Shown here piece after piece: positions 33,234 to 41,690 of a stretch of 64,000 bases of DNA. Each line of letters opens with the position of its first letter. Within the stretch, counting starts at the first letter, position 1. The position numbers were made by a program, and so were the translations under genes. Origin of the DNA: Chthonomonadia bacterium (GTDB lineage: Bacteria; Armatimonadota; HRBIN16); contig JABUFA010000003.1 of NCBI GenBank assembly GCA_013314755.1, positions 62,001 through 126,000 on the forward strand. Reading direction: 5' to 3'. The notes beneath the pieces were generated by a model, which had not been told where the DNA came from, ran no database searches, and saw only the letters and a program-made list of their open reading frames with translations.

Positions 33234-33937
33234 AGCTTGTGCGCGGTTTCACGCTGATAGAGCTGCTGGTGGTTATCGCGATTATTGCGATACTGGCGGC
33301 GATACTCTTCCCAGTGTTCGCACGCGCCCGCGAGGCAGCTCGAAAAACTACCTGCTTGTCTAACACCAAGCAGATTGCTACAGGGATCATGGTCTACATT
33401 CAGGACTATGACGAGACCTACCCGGCAGCATGTAACATCTCCAAGGCGTTCAACACGCAATGGCCTCAGCTCCGCACCCTTGTACAGCCATACGTGAAGA
33501 ACGACGCCATTTGGTTCTGCCCATCCGAGCCACGCCCCAGCGTCTGGGAGGACCCTGGCTTCAGCACGGGCGATCCTGCCTATCGGGGGGCAGGCACGTC
33601 CTACGCGTACAAGTCGCGTCTGACCACTGGTTGTCCCTCTGGAACGCCCGCAAACTGCCGGGGTAATCTGGCTGGCGTCCCGCAGGCGGCATTGGAAAAC
33701 CCTGCACAAATCTGGCTGTTCTGGGATGCCGACTCCTTCTACAGCAGACACACCGACCAGTCGCGCACAGGGTATGCTGGCAGTCCGCATTGCCGATGGG
33801 AAGGCGGCACGAAGGGGCAGATGGCAGCCTATGCAGATGGGCATGCCAAGTTGACACTGGGCATTCCGCGACCGCAATGGTACGAGAACATGGCGCTGGA
33901 CGGAAACGTCTACGTGCCCTTTGCAGGCTGTCCTTAG
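33230..33937 (+). CDS. DUF1559-type pseudopilin coupled to LacI gene
   Basis: A 235-residue protein with the prepilin signal [20 protein letters not shown] (cleavage expected after Gly6) and the conserved [20 protein letters not shown] segment. It continues with [10 protein letters not shown] and ends with an [10 protein letters not shown] motif comparable to the H-X9-DG region of the family. Four cysteines in the middle may form disulfides outside the cell. The ATG overlaps the LacI stop, and AAAGGAGGGAG is inside the LacI gene. The protein is shorter than the pseudopilin at 14821 (279 residues) but homologous in its N-terminal half. A terminator follows at 33952-33978. Confidence 0.9.
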   Translation: MKLVRGFTLIELLVVIAIIAILAAILFPVFARAREAARKTTCLSNTKQIATGIMVYIQDYDETYPAACNISKAFNTQWPQLRTLVQPYVKNDAIWFCPSEPRPSVWEDPGFSTGDPAYRGAGTSYAYKSRLTTGCPSGTPANCRGNLAGVPQAALENPAQIWLFWDADSFYSRHTDQSRTGYAGSPHCRWEGGTKGQMAAYADGHAKLTLGIPRPQWYENMALDGNVYVPFAGCP

Positions 33938-33951
33938 ACATCTGACACTGG

Positions 33952-33978
33952 CGGGTGGAGAAAATCCTTCTCCACCCG
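33952..33978 (+). terminator. Terminator after the LacI-pseudopilin pair
   Basis: A perfect 11-bp stem (CGGGTGGAGAA with its complement) around a five-base loop, followed by TTGCATTT. The weak T-run leaves some read-through possible into the phosphoesterase gene. Confidence 0.68.
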
Positions 33979-34006
33979 TTGCATTTGTAAATGGGGAGGT
34001 ATACCA

Positions 34007-34843
34007 ATGGCGAAGTTCCGCTTCGTACACCTGAGCGATATCCACGTCCAGCCAGAACTGGGTGCATTCGAGGCGCTGCAGAGGGCCCTGGGTGCAGTAC
34101 TTTCTCTGAGACCTCGCCCGGCTTTTATCACCACGGGTGGAGATGCTATCATGGACGCCATGTTCGTCTCCCGAAGGCGCGCTGTGCTCCAGTTTCGCCT
34201 GCTTCAAAACGCTTTCGAACACCTGCCTTTACCCGTGTACCATGCGATTGGCAATCACGACATATACGGTTGGTCCGAACAGCCGCCACGTTCCGAGCCA
34301 GGCTATGGTAAGGAGATGTTCAAACAGTTCACAGGCAAAGACACCACCTACTTTTCCTTCGACCAGGCACACTGGCACTTTATCGTACTCGATAATATCC
34401 ACCTGCTCGAGCCACCGCACTGGCGTGCTGAGGTCGACGAAGCGCAGCTGGAATGGCTTCGCCGGGATTTGATGAAGACAGGTAAGGCAAGACCTGTCGT
34501 TCTGATTGCGCATGCCCCGCTGTTCAGCATCTTCCCACAGTTCCACTGGGGCACTACCCAGGCACCTTCGGAGCAGATTATGACCAGAAATGCGAAGGAG
34601 CTGAGGGAACTTTTCAAGGATTATAACGTCAAAGCGGTGCTTCAGGGGCATACGCATATCGTTGAGGAGTGTACCTACACCGACACGAAATACGTCTCTT
34701 GTGGTGCAGTTAGCGGCGAATGGTGGCGAGGACCCCGCCTGGGCGTGCACCCTGAAGGGTTTGTGGTGTTCGACATAGACGGCGACCGCCTGCAGTGGCA
34801 ATATATGTCCTACGGCTGGAAATCGCCCGCCTTGAGGACCTGA
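34007..34843 (+). CDS. Calcineurin-like metallophosphoesterase
   Basis: A 278-residue cytoplasmic protein with all five metal-site motifs of the family: DIH (11-13), GGDA (44-47; the usual GD(x)D is altered), GNHD (82-85), a histidine in LIAHAP, and GHTH (214-217). The family splits phosphomonoesters or diesters, including cyclic nucleotides and glycerophosphodiesters. No signal peptide. RBS GGGGAGG is upstream. It follows the LacI-pilin pair after a terminator, so a link to that unit is uncertain. Confidence 0.9.
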   Translation: MAKFRFVHLSDIHVQPELGAFEALQRALGAVLSLRPRPAFITTGGDAIMDAMFVSRRRAVLQFRLLQNAFEHLPLPVYHAIGNHDIYGWSEQPPRSEPGYGKEMFKQFTGKDTTYFSFDQAHWHFIVLDNIHLLEPPHWRAEVDEAQLEWLRRDLMKTGKARPVVLIAHAPLFSIFPQFHWGTTQAPSEQIMTRNAKELRELFKDYNVKAVLQGHTHIVEECTYTDTKYVSCGAVSGEWWRGPRLGVHPEGFVVFDIDGDRLQWQYMSYGWKSPALRT

Positions 34844-34980
34844 ACCGTCCTTAGCGCTTTACGTCCTGTGAGTCCAACTGGCTCGCTGGTGCCCATTTGG
34901 GAGCGAAGCGGCTCTGTTCAATCGGTTTTCTGGCGACGGAGTGTCTCCGATGTGGGCAACTCTCTACCACCCACCCGCAT

Positions 34981-35009
34981 TTGCCCCTGAACCGCTCTTA
35001 TGCTAAAAT
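34981..35009 (+). promoter_or_regulatory. Promoter of the ricT-metG-rng operon
   Basis: TTGCCC (34981-34986) and TAAAAT (35004-35009) are 17 bases apart, with an extended TG one base before the -10 box. Confidence 0.62.
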
Positions 35010-35040
35010 GTACTAAAATACCTTGACCAGGAAGAAGACT

Positions 35041-35943
35041 ATGCCCATAGCGGTAGGTGTGGCGTTTAAACGGGTCGCCCGTTCCTATTGGTTTGACCCG
35101 GCAGGATACGAACTGAAAGAATGGGACAAGGTGATTGTGGAGACCACGCGCGGTCAGGAGATGGGCACGGTGCGTATTCCGCCGCGCGAGGTCAGCGAGG
35201 AAGACCTGCAGGCACCGCTGAAACCCATCCTGCGCCCCGCTACCGCCGAAGACATAGAGCAATATAAACAAAACCTTTACCTGGCGAAAGAGGCAATCAC
35301 TATCTGTAAAGCGAAGATACTCAAGCACGGACTGCCCATGAAGCTGGTGCATTCCGAGTATGCATTTGACCGCTCACAGCTCACCTTCTACTTTGTAGCG
35401 GAGAACAGGGTGGATTTCCGCGAGCTGGTGCGCGACCTCGCTGCCACCTTCCGCACGCGCATCCAGCTGATGCAAATCGGTCCGCGCGACCAGGCAAAGA
35501 TGATGGGCGGTATCGGTCCGTGCGGATTAACTCTGTGCTGTAGCACCTTCCTGAAGGAGCTCATGCCCATCTCCATGAAGATGGCGAAAGACCAGAGCCT
35601 TTTCCTGAACCCGGTCAAGTTCTCCGGCATGTGCGGGAAGCTGATGTGCTGTTTGCAGTATGAACATGAGATGTACAAGGAGGCGCGTACGCGCCTGCCG
35701 CGCATCGGTGAGACCGTGCAAACGCCGCAGGGAGAGGGGCGCGTGAACGACCTGAACGTGTTGAAAGAGGAAGTGGTGGTGGAGTTCGCCAGCGGCGCTC
35801 TGGTCACCTACGCGGCATCCGAACTGCAATGGGAGCGACAGGTCACCGGTTGTGCGTGCGCGGCTGGCGCCGTGTCCGAAGCGCGTGAAGAGGAGACTGC
35901 TGTCGTGGATGAGGAGGTGCCAGATACCGATGCCTATCTATGA
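35041..35943 (+). CDS. ricT: PSP1-domain protein RicT (YaaT)
   Basis: A 300-residue cytoplasmic protein of the PSP1/YaaT family. In Bacillus RicT forms an iron-sulfur-containing complex with RicA and RicF that adjusts RNase Y processing and development. Here the cysteine-rich core is complete: GPCGLTLCC (Cys161, 166, 167) and GMCGKLMCC (Cys198, 203, 204). ATG 35041 follows AGGAAGAAG. A more upstream ACG/TTG region is inside the leader. It heads an operon with metG, and yaaT near metS is also a Bacillus arrangement. The C-terminal tail adds a CACAAG segment and an acidic end. Confidence 0.93.
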   Translation: MPIAVGVAFKRVARSYWFDPAGYELKEWDKVIVETTRGQEMGTVRIPPREVSEEDLQAPLKPILRPATAEDIEQYKQNLYLAKEAITICKAKILKHGLPMKLVHSEYAFDRSQLTFYFVAENRVDFRELVRDLAATFRTRIQLMQIGPRDQAKMMGGIGPCGLTLCCSTFLKELMPISMKMAKDQSLFLNPVKFSGMCGKLMCCLQYEHEMYKEARTRLPRIGETVQTPQGEGRVNDLNVLKEEVVVEFASGALVTYAASELQWERQVTGCACAAGAVSEAREEETAVVDEEVPDTDAYL

Positions 35944-36169
35944 GTTTCGCTGTAAAGGGTGTGGACAGAAGTTTGAAGAGCGGCTGCCCAGCACCGACAT
36001 CTCGGGGGTGCAGTGCCCGCAGTGCGGCTCGGCGGAGGTTTCGCGCCTCATCTCGCTCTTCTTCTCGCCGAAGGTCAGCCGCGATATGGGAGTGGTTGGC
36101 TGTGATAAATGCGCCGGGAGCAATCCGCCTCCGTTCTGCGAGCCGGGCGGGTGCTCTGTGTGTGAGTGA
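35930..36169 (+). CDS. FmdB-type zinc-ribbon protein
   Basis: A 79-residue protein beginning MPIYEFRCKGCGQKFEE, the hallmark of the FmdB/CxxC_CXXC_SSSS family. The zinc ribbon uses Cys8, Cys11, Cys29 and Cys32 (CPQCG). The C-terminal part has five further cysteines (GCDKC, FCEPGGCSVC), a possible second metal site. The gene overlaps the end of ricT by 14 bases, with GAGGAGG inside ricT at good distance. Role unknown, perhaps regulatory. Confidence 0.88.
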   Translation: MPIYEFRCKGCGQKFEERLPSTDISGVQCPQCGSAEVSRLISLFFSPKVSRDMGVVGCDKCAGSNPPPFCEPGGCSVCE

Positions 36170-36175
36170 TGCGCT

Positions 36176-36433
36176 GTGCAACCCAGATCACGCGAGCGGT
36201 GGGTAGTGTTCTACTCCACCCACAACCGAATAGAAGCCGAGATTGTGCTGGGCGTCCTGCGTGATGCGGGGGGTCCTGCGGTGCTTCAGGAGGCGGGGGC
36301 CTCCATATACGGGGCAGGAATGCGCAGTATTCTCGTGCCGCGCGAGAGGTTAGAGGAAGCCCAGCAGGTTGTCGATAAAGCAAAAGAGGCTGCCGAACAG
36401 CAAGAAGGGGATAACGGACATTATGGGGAGTGA
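36176..36433 (+). CDS. DUF2007-type putative signal-transducing protein
   Basis: An 85-residue protein with the pattern WVVFYSTHNRIEAEIVLGVLRDAGGPAVLQ and ILVPRERLEEAQQVV, which matches DUF2007, a small alpha/beta domain of unknown function. Start is GTG 36176, six bases after the zinc-ribbon stop. It overlaps metG by 11 bases. The function in the operon is not known. Confidence 0.82.
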   Translation: MQPRSRERWVVFYSTHNRIEAEIVLGVLRDAGGPAVLQEAGASIYGAGMRSILVPRERLEEAQQVVDKAKEAAEQQEGDNGHYGE

Positions 36434-38357
36434 GAAAACCTACTACGTCACCACGCCGATTTACTACGTGAACAGCTCGCCGCATATCGGTAGCACATTG
36501 ACCACGCTGGCGGCGGATATGCTGGCGCGCTACCAGAAGATGCGGGGACGAAAGGTGTGGTTCCTGACGGGAACCGACGAGAACGCGATTAAGGTGCATC
36601 GCGCCGCGCAGGAACGCGGTATCCCCACCAGGCAGTTTGTGGACCAGCTCGCCGCCGAGTTCCAGCAGGCGTGGAAGACCATGCACATTGCGTACGACGA
36701 CTTCATCCGCACCACCGAGTCGCGCCACGTGCGCGTGGTGCAGGAGTTCTTCCGCCGGATGCTGGAAAACGGCGATATATATAAAGGTATTTACGAGGGC
36801 TGGTACTGCGTATCGGATGAGACCTTCTTCGCACCATCCGATGTGGGCGAGGACCGGCTCTGCCCCAACGCCGAATGCCGGCGACCTCTGCAGTGGGTAC
36901 AGGAGGAGGACTACTTCTTCCGACTTTCCGCCTATGGCGACCGCCTCCTGCAATATATCGAAGAGAATCCCGACTGGCTGGAGCCGGAGTTCCGCAGGAA
37001 CGAGGTCATCGCCTTCATCAGGCAGGGACTGCGCGACCAGAGCGTGACCCGCGCCAACCCGGGCTGGGGTATTCCTGTGCCCGGCGAGCCTGACAAGGTT
37101 ATCTACGTGTGGTTCGACGCCCTGATCAACTACGTTTCCGCCACCGGCTGGCCCGATGATATGGAGCGTTATCAGCAGCTGTGGCCTGCCGTGCACCTGA
37201 TGGGCAAGGAGATTTTCGTGCGGTTCCATGCCACGCTGTGGCCCGCCATGCTGATGTCGGTGGGGCTTCCGGTGCCGGAGCGCATTTTTGGGCACGGCTG
37301 GTGGACCATTGGTGGCGAGAAGGGCAGTAAATCCAAGGGCAATCTGCCCCATCCGGTGCAGCTGGCGCAGGACATCGCTGCGTGGTCGGGCGCCGATTTT
37401 GAGGTTGCGGTGGACGCCGAGCGCTACCTGCTGATCCGCGAGATGCAGTTCGGGCTGGACAGCGAGTTCTCCGAAGAGTCCTTCCGCAAGCGCTACAACA
37501 GCGACCTTGCTAACGACCTGGGCAACCTGCTGAACCGCACGCTGAACATGGTGTGGCGCTATGCGGATGGGCGCGTGCCCAGACCATTAGAGCATAACGC
37601 CGAGCTGGCAGGGCTGGCTGACGATATTGATAGAGGAATCGCCGAGGAGGTGTACCGCTTCCGCCTGAACGGCGTGCTGGAGCAAATCTGGCGCATGGTG
37701 TCGCGCCTGAACAAATATCTGGACGAGCAGGCGCCCTGGAGCCTGTACCGCAACGGCGAGACGGAGCGTGCGCTGGGCGTACTGTACGATGTGCTGGAGG
37801 GTGTGCGACTGTGTGCCCTGTGGCTGGCGCCCACTATGCCCGTGGCAACCGCCCGAATCTGGCAGCAGCTGGGGCTGGATGTCAGCCCGGTGGAAACGCG
37901 CTGGCAGGAGGAGGGCACGTGGGGACGCCTTCAGCCCGGCACAGCGGTGCAACAGCCACAACCTCTGTTCCCGCGCATCGCCGAAGAGGCAATCATTGCC
38001 ACCACACAAGAGGAGACCAGGATGGAACCGAGCAACCTGATTACTATTGGCGACTTTCAGAAGCTGGAAATCAAAATCGCCGAAGTGAAAGAGGCAGAGC
38101 CTGTACCGAACACGTCCAAACTGCTGAAGCTGACGGTTGATATCGGCGGAGAGACACGCACTCTGGTGGCAGGTATCGCCGAGACATACAGCCCACAGGA
38201 CGTCATCGGCAAGCAGATTGTGGTGCTGACCAACCTTCAGCCTGCTACCATTCGCGGCGTGCAGTCGCAGGGGATGTTGCTGGCGGCGGAGGTGGACGGG
38301 AAAGCCGTCCTGCTGACCCCCGACCGACCGGTGCCGTTGGGAAGCAAGGTGCGCTGA
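36423..38357 (+). CDS. metG: Methionyl-tRNA synthetase with C-terminal tRNA-binding domain
   Basis: A 644-residue class I synthetase that charges tRNA-Met. The HIGH signature appears as PHIGS (His21), and the KMSKS loop as GSKSKG near residue 301. The connective domain has a zinc-type CPNAEC. The anticodon-binding helical domain follows, and the last 110 residues (from about 534, ITIGDFQKLEIKIAEVKEAEPVPNTSK) form the EMAP/Trbp111 OB domain that improves tRNA binding and dimerisation. ATG 36423 overlaps the DUF2007 gene by 11 bases. Confidence 0.97.
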   Translation: MGSEKTYYVTTPIYYVNSSPHIGSTLTTLAADMLARYQKMRGRKVWFLTGTDENAIKVHRAAQERGIPTRQFVDQLAAEFQQAWKTMHIAYDDFIRTTESRHVRVVQEFFRRMLENGDIYKGIYEGWYCVSDETFFAPSDVGEDRLCPNAECRRPLQWVQEEDYFFRLSAYGDRLLQYIEENPDWLEPEFRRNEVIAFIRQGLRDQSVTRANPGWGIPVPGEPDKVIYVWFDALINYVSATGWPDDMERYQQLWPAVHLMGKEIFVRFHATLWPAMLMSVGLPVPERIFGHGWWTIGGEKGSKSKGNLPHPVQLAQDIAAWSGADFEVAVDAERYLLIREMQFGLDSEFSEESFRKRYNSDLANDLGNLLNRTLNMVWRYADGRVPRPLEHNAELAGLADDIDRGIAEEVYRFRLNGVLEQIWRMVSRLNKYLDEQAPWSLYRNGETERALGVLYDVLEGVRLCALWLAPTMPVATARIWQQLGLDVSPVETRWQEEGTWGRLQPGTAVQQPQPLFPRIAEEAIIATTQEETRMEPSNLITIGDFQKLEIKIAEVKEAEPVPNTSKLLKLTVDIGGETRTLVAGIAETYSPQDVIGKQIVVLTNLQPATIRGVQSQGMLLAAEVDGKAVLLTPDRPVPLGSKVR

Positions 38358-38365
38358 GTCGAAGG

Positions 38366-38977
38366 GTGCAAACGCTGGCTGTTGTGCTGGCTGGTGGCGC
38401 AAGCCGTCGCATGGGCACGCCGAAAGTCCTGCTGGACTGGCACGGCAAACCCCTGTTGCGTTACGTGATAGACCGCTTGCGCCCCGGGTTCGAGCGGATT
38501 GCGGTGGTAGGTGGAGAGGTGCAGGGCATCCTTCCGCCCGATGTGGAGTGGCTGGCGGACGACCAGCCGGGTGCAGGTGTCGCCGCGGCGATACTGACCG
38601 CGCTACGCCATTACCAGCAAGCCTGCTTCGTGTGTGCCTGCGATATGCCCTTCGTGCACGCCGGGTTGGGCAGGTGGCTGCTGGAGAACGCCCGCAACTG
38701 CGTTGCGCATGTTCCGTACTGGCAGGGATTGCCTCAGCCTCTGCACGCTGTGTGGTGCACTGGGGCGATAGTCTGGCTGGAGGAGAGCCTGCGGGCGGGG
38801 GAGTACGCGGTGTGGCGCGTCCTCCAGCGGATGGAATCGGCGGGTACACTGCTCAGGGCGCAGGAGGACACGGTGCGCGCATTTGATGCCGAAGGGCGGT
38901 GCTTCGTCAACCTGAACACGCCAGAGGAATGGCGCCGATGGAGCACACTTCGGCAGGGAGGTGAGATGGTGGAATGA
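38366..38977 (+). CDS. MobA-like NTP transferase
   Basis: A 203-residue nucleotidyltransferase with the signature LAGGASRRMGTPKVLLDWHG near the start (GTP/CTP-binding loop and Lys) and the metal-binding CACDMPF near residue 90. It could make molybdopterin guanine or cytosine dinucleotide; related enzymes act on other sugar phosphates or cofactors. No molybdenum-cofactor gene or molybdoenzyme is in the window, so I leave the symbol blank. Start is GTG 38366, eight bases after metG. It overlaps rng by four bases. Confidence 0.85.
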   Translation: MQTLAVVLAGGASRRMGTPKVLLDWHGKPLLRYVIDRLRPGFERIAVVGGEVQGILPPDVEWLADDQPGAGVAAAILTALRHYQQACFVCACDMPFVHAGLGRWLLENARNCVAHVPYWQGLPQPLHAVWCTGAIVWLEESLRAGEYAVWRVLQRMESAGTLLRAQEDTVRAFDAEGRCFVNLNTPEEWRRWSTLRQGGEMVE

Positions 38978-40707
38978 AAAAGGAAATCATCGTGAACGTT
39001 GGCAGTCGGGAGACACGCATCGCGGTTCTGGAAGATGACCGCCTGATGGAACTGCACGTGGAGCGCGAGGAGCGAATCGTCGGCAGTATCTACAAGGCGC
39101 GGGTGGCAAACGTGCTTCCCGGCATGGATGCGGCGTTTGTGGATATCGGTCTGGAGCGCAACGCCTTCCTGTATGTGGGCGACATCCTGCCAGAAAGCGG
39201 TGAGGAGACGCCGGCGCCTGCTTCTATGCGTCGTTCCGCCCTGCGCAACCGCAACATTAAGGAGATCCTGCGCGTAGGGCAGGAGATACTGGTACAGGTG
39301 ACCAAGGGACCGCGAGGCACGAAAGGCTCGCGCGTCACCACACGCATCACCCTGCCCGGGCGGTACGTGGTGCTGGCGCCGGAAGGGGAGCATCTGGGCG
39401 TATCGCGCAAAATCAGCGACCCCAAAGAGCGCGAACGGCTGAGAAAGCTCGGTCGTGAACTGCGCCCCGAAGGGTTTGGGTTGATTATCCGCACCGAAGC
39501 CGAAGACAAAAGCGAGGAGCAGCTGGTGCAGGATATCGAGTGGCTTCTGGAGCAGTGGCGTTGTATTCAGGAGACGGCTCGCAAGGCGAAGGCGCCCGCG
39601 CTGATTCACAAGGACTACACCCTGCTGTACAAAACGGTGCGCGACATTTTCGGCTCCGACACCACCCGCATGGTGATTGACGACCCCGAAGAGTTTCAGC
39701 AGGCGGTGGAGCTCGCCAGCCGTTTCGCACCCAAGCTCCGCTCGCGCATTGAACTGTATGACAAAGAGGAGCCGATTTTTGACCATTTTCGGCTGGAGCA
39801 GGAGATAGACCGCCTGATGAAGCGGCAGGTGTTTCTGAAGTCGGGCGGCTACCTGACGATAGACGAGACCGAAGCGCTGACCACCATTGACGTCAACACG
39901 GGCAAGTTCACCGGGAGCACCAGCCTTGCCGACACCATCCTGCGCACCAACATCGAAGCAGCGGAGGAGGTTGCTCGTCAGCTGCGCCTGCGCGACCTGG
40001 GCGGTATCATCGTGATTGACTTCATTGACATGACCAGCGCACACGACCGCCAGCAGGTGATGCGCACCTTAGAGCGCGCTCTGAAGCGCGACCGCGCCCG
40101 CACCAAAATCAGCCATATCAGCCCGTTGGGACTGGTGCAGATGACGCGCAAACGCACCGGCGAGTCGGTGGTGGAACTGCTGATGGAGCCATGTCCCTAC
40201 TGCGGCGGGCGTGGGCGCATTATTGCACCCGAATCGGTCAGCATGGACATCGAACGCGAACTCAGCCGCCGCGCCGTCGCCGAGGGAGCAGAGGCATATC
40301 TGGTCATCGCCCATCCCAAAGTGGCGGAGATACTCATCGGACCAGAGGGCGAGAACGTGGACGAGCTGGAGCATACCCTGCATTGCGCCATCTACGTGCG
40401 CAGTGACCCCGACAGGCATATCGAGCACTTTGACATCCGCGCAGGCACGATGTCGGATTTCGACCGTCTGTGGCTGGGCTACCGGCGAGCGCAGGTGGTA
40501 GAATGCACGGTGGAGCCTTCCAGCTTGAGCGCCAACGGCGATGCCCGGTTTATCGGCTGGGCAGACGGCTTCCTGCTGGACCTGACCGATGGAGCGGAGT
40601 ACGCCGGTCAGCGCGTGAAGGTGCGCCTGCTGGACGTGCGGCGTTCCTTTGCCTTCGCGGAGGTGATACCGTCGGTGCGCCCGCTGGACCGCAGTGAGAT
40701 ACCGTAA
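38974..40707 (+). CDS. rng: Ribonuclease G/E family endoribonuclease with extra C-terminal domain
   Basis: A 577-residue RNase G-type enzyme. The S1 domain is at about 36-125 (GSIYKARVANVLPGMDAAFVDIG). The catalytic DNase-I-like part has Asp306 (TIDVNTGKF) and Asp349 (IVIDFIDM), and the zinc link CPYCGGRG has Cys407 and Cys410; positions match E. coli RNase E within three residues. After a KH-like segment (IAHPKVAEILIGPEGENVDELE) there is an additional 75-residue OB/TRAM-like end (RRAQVVECTVEPSS to GQRVKVRLLDVRRSFAFAEVI). It processes rRNA and mRNA. The start overlaps the MobA-like gene as ATGA. Confidence 0.95.
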   Translation: MKKEIIVNVGSRETRIAVLEDDRLMELHVEREERIVGSIYKARVANVLPGMDAAFVDIGLERNAFLYVGDILPESGEETPAPASMRRSALRNRNIKEILRVGQEILVQVTKGPRGTKGSRVTTRITLPGRYVVLAPEGEHLGVSRKISDPKERERLRKLGRELRPEGFGLIIRTEAEDKSEEQLVQDIEWLLEQWRCIQETARKAKAPALIHKDYTLLYKTVRDIFGSDTTRMVIDDPEEFQQAVELASRFAPKLRSRIELYDKEEPIFDHFRLEQEIDRLMKRQVFLKSGGYLTIDETEALTTIDVNTGKFTGSTSLADTILRTNIEAAEEVARQLRLRDLGGIIVIDFIDMTSAHDRQQVMRTLERALKRDRARTKISHISPLGLVQMTRKRTGESVVELLMEPCPYCGGRGRIIAPESVSMDIERELSRRAVAEGAEAYLVIAHPKVAEILIGPEGENVDELEHTLHCAIYVRSDPDRHIEHFDIRAGTMSDFDRLWLGYRRAQVVECTVEPSSLSANGDARFIGWADGFLLDLTDGAEYAGQRVKVRLLDVRRSFAFAEVIPSVRPLDRSEIP

Positions 40708-40708
40708 C

Positions 40709-41494
40709 TCAGCGGATGCGCACCGGCAGGATGGAGTACTTGCGTCGTTCGTAGTATTCGCGCTGTTCGTAAATCAGCACGAGGTTGGTCAGCCGGCGCA
40801 GGGGGTTCATCAGTATCTTGCCGCGATAGTACATGCCTGTCGAGGAGCCGGCGTCCAGGTTAATGGCGTCCACACAGCCCAGCCGATGCATCACCATCGC
40901 CATCTGGCTCAGGGTAACCCGCTTGCGCGTGGCGACGAACAGCAGGTGGTTATCGCGGGTCAGCCCAACCGCTAACCGCCACGCCGGGCGCAGAAGGTTT
41001 CGGTCGCGAAAGCCCTCCGCACGCGGGTCTACCCCGATTTTGCCCGCCGTGACCAGCCGCGGACCGGAACGTATCACGAAGTCGTATGCGCTCCAGTCCT
41101 CGCGGCGGTTACGCTTGACGTCCACGAACTCTACCTGATTGTCGGGAGTGACGCACAGAGCAGTGCCGATACCGCCAAAGTGCACCATCTTGCCTTCGAT
41201 GACGATATCGCCCACCGGCAGGTAGTTACGCGTGCCGAAGAAGGTGCCGGTGACCGCTGCGGTCGGGCGTGCTCGTGCTACCATGCTTGCCAGCGGTTCG
41301 GTGCGCCCGCGCCGTTGTTTCGCCAGCATCCCCGTCACCTTCACGTTCTCGTCGTTCATGTTCACGCGGATGATTTTCACGGGGATGTTTTGCACGGTGG
41401 TTGCGACCAGAGTCACACTGCTTCCATCTGCAGTCGCGCTGACGCAGAACAACCACCATAGGAACGTACTGAACAACAACCACCTCAGCCTCAT
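40709..41494 (-). CDS. Secreted phosphodiester glycosidase-like protein (NAGPA/DUF2233)
   Basis: A 261-residue protein with a signal peptide (LLFSTFLWWLFCVSATA, about 6-22). The body matches the NAGPA-type domain PF09992: AAVTGTFFGTRNYLPVGDIVIEG, the conserved RPAWRLAVGLTRDNHLLFVAT, and the active-site region CVDAINLDAGSSTGMYYRG, where Asp and Ser of LDAGSS are conserved. Relatives cleave phosphodiester-linked sugars or take part in exopolysaccharide metabolism. ATG 41494 is preceded by GAGAGGAAG on the minus strand. It converges with rng, with no spacer. Confidence 0.85.
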   Translation of the reverse strand: MRLRWLLFSTFLWWLFCVSATADGSSVTLVATTVQNIPVKIIRVNMNDENVKVTGMLAKQRRGRTEPLASMVARARPTAAVTGTFFGTRNYLPVGDIVIEGKMVHFGGIGTALCVTPDNQVEFVDVKRNRREDWSAYDFVIRSGPRLVTAGKIGVDPRAEGFRDRNLLRPAWRLAVGLTRDNHLLFVATRKRVTLSQMAMVMHRLGCVDAINLDAGSSTGMYYRGKILMNPLRRLTNLVLIYEQREYYERRKYSILPVRIR

Positions 41495-41599
41495 CGTCGC
41501 TTCCTCTCTGCTTCTGCTCTGCCCATCACAGTTGTTCCACATCGCGCTGTCGGCGTCGCGTGTTAATAGCATACCGCAAAAACCCGCAGAGTTACCAGT

Positions 41600-41628
41600 T
41601 TGACAGCTGTGTCACGACGTGATATTAT
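41600..41628 (+). promoter_or_regulatory. Promoter of the dockerin-tailed protein gene
   Basis: A perfect TTGACA (41600-41605) and TATTAT (41623-41628) are 17 bases apart, with a leader of about 55 bases. Confidence 0.7.
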
Positions 41629-41690
41629 TGCCTGTGTTCAGCAATGGTAAAAATCCTGGTGTCCATGACCGCGCGAAAGGAGGCGCAGAG

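Noticed and set aside
38366-38977. Molybdenum-cofactor guanylyltransferase as a firm name
   Set aside because: The signature fits MobA-like transferases in general, but there is no molybdenum gene nearby, so the specific substrate is not claimed.
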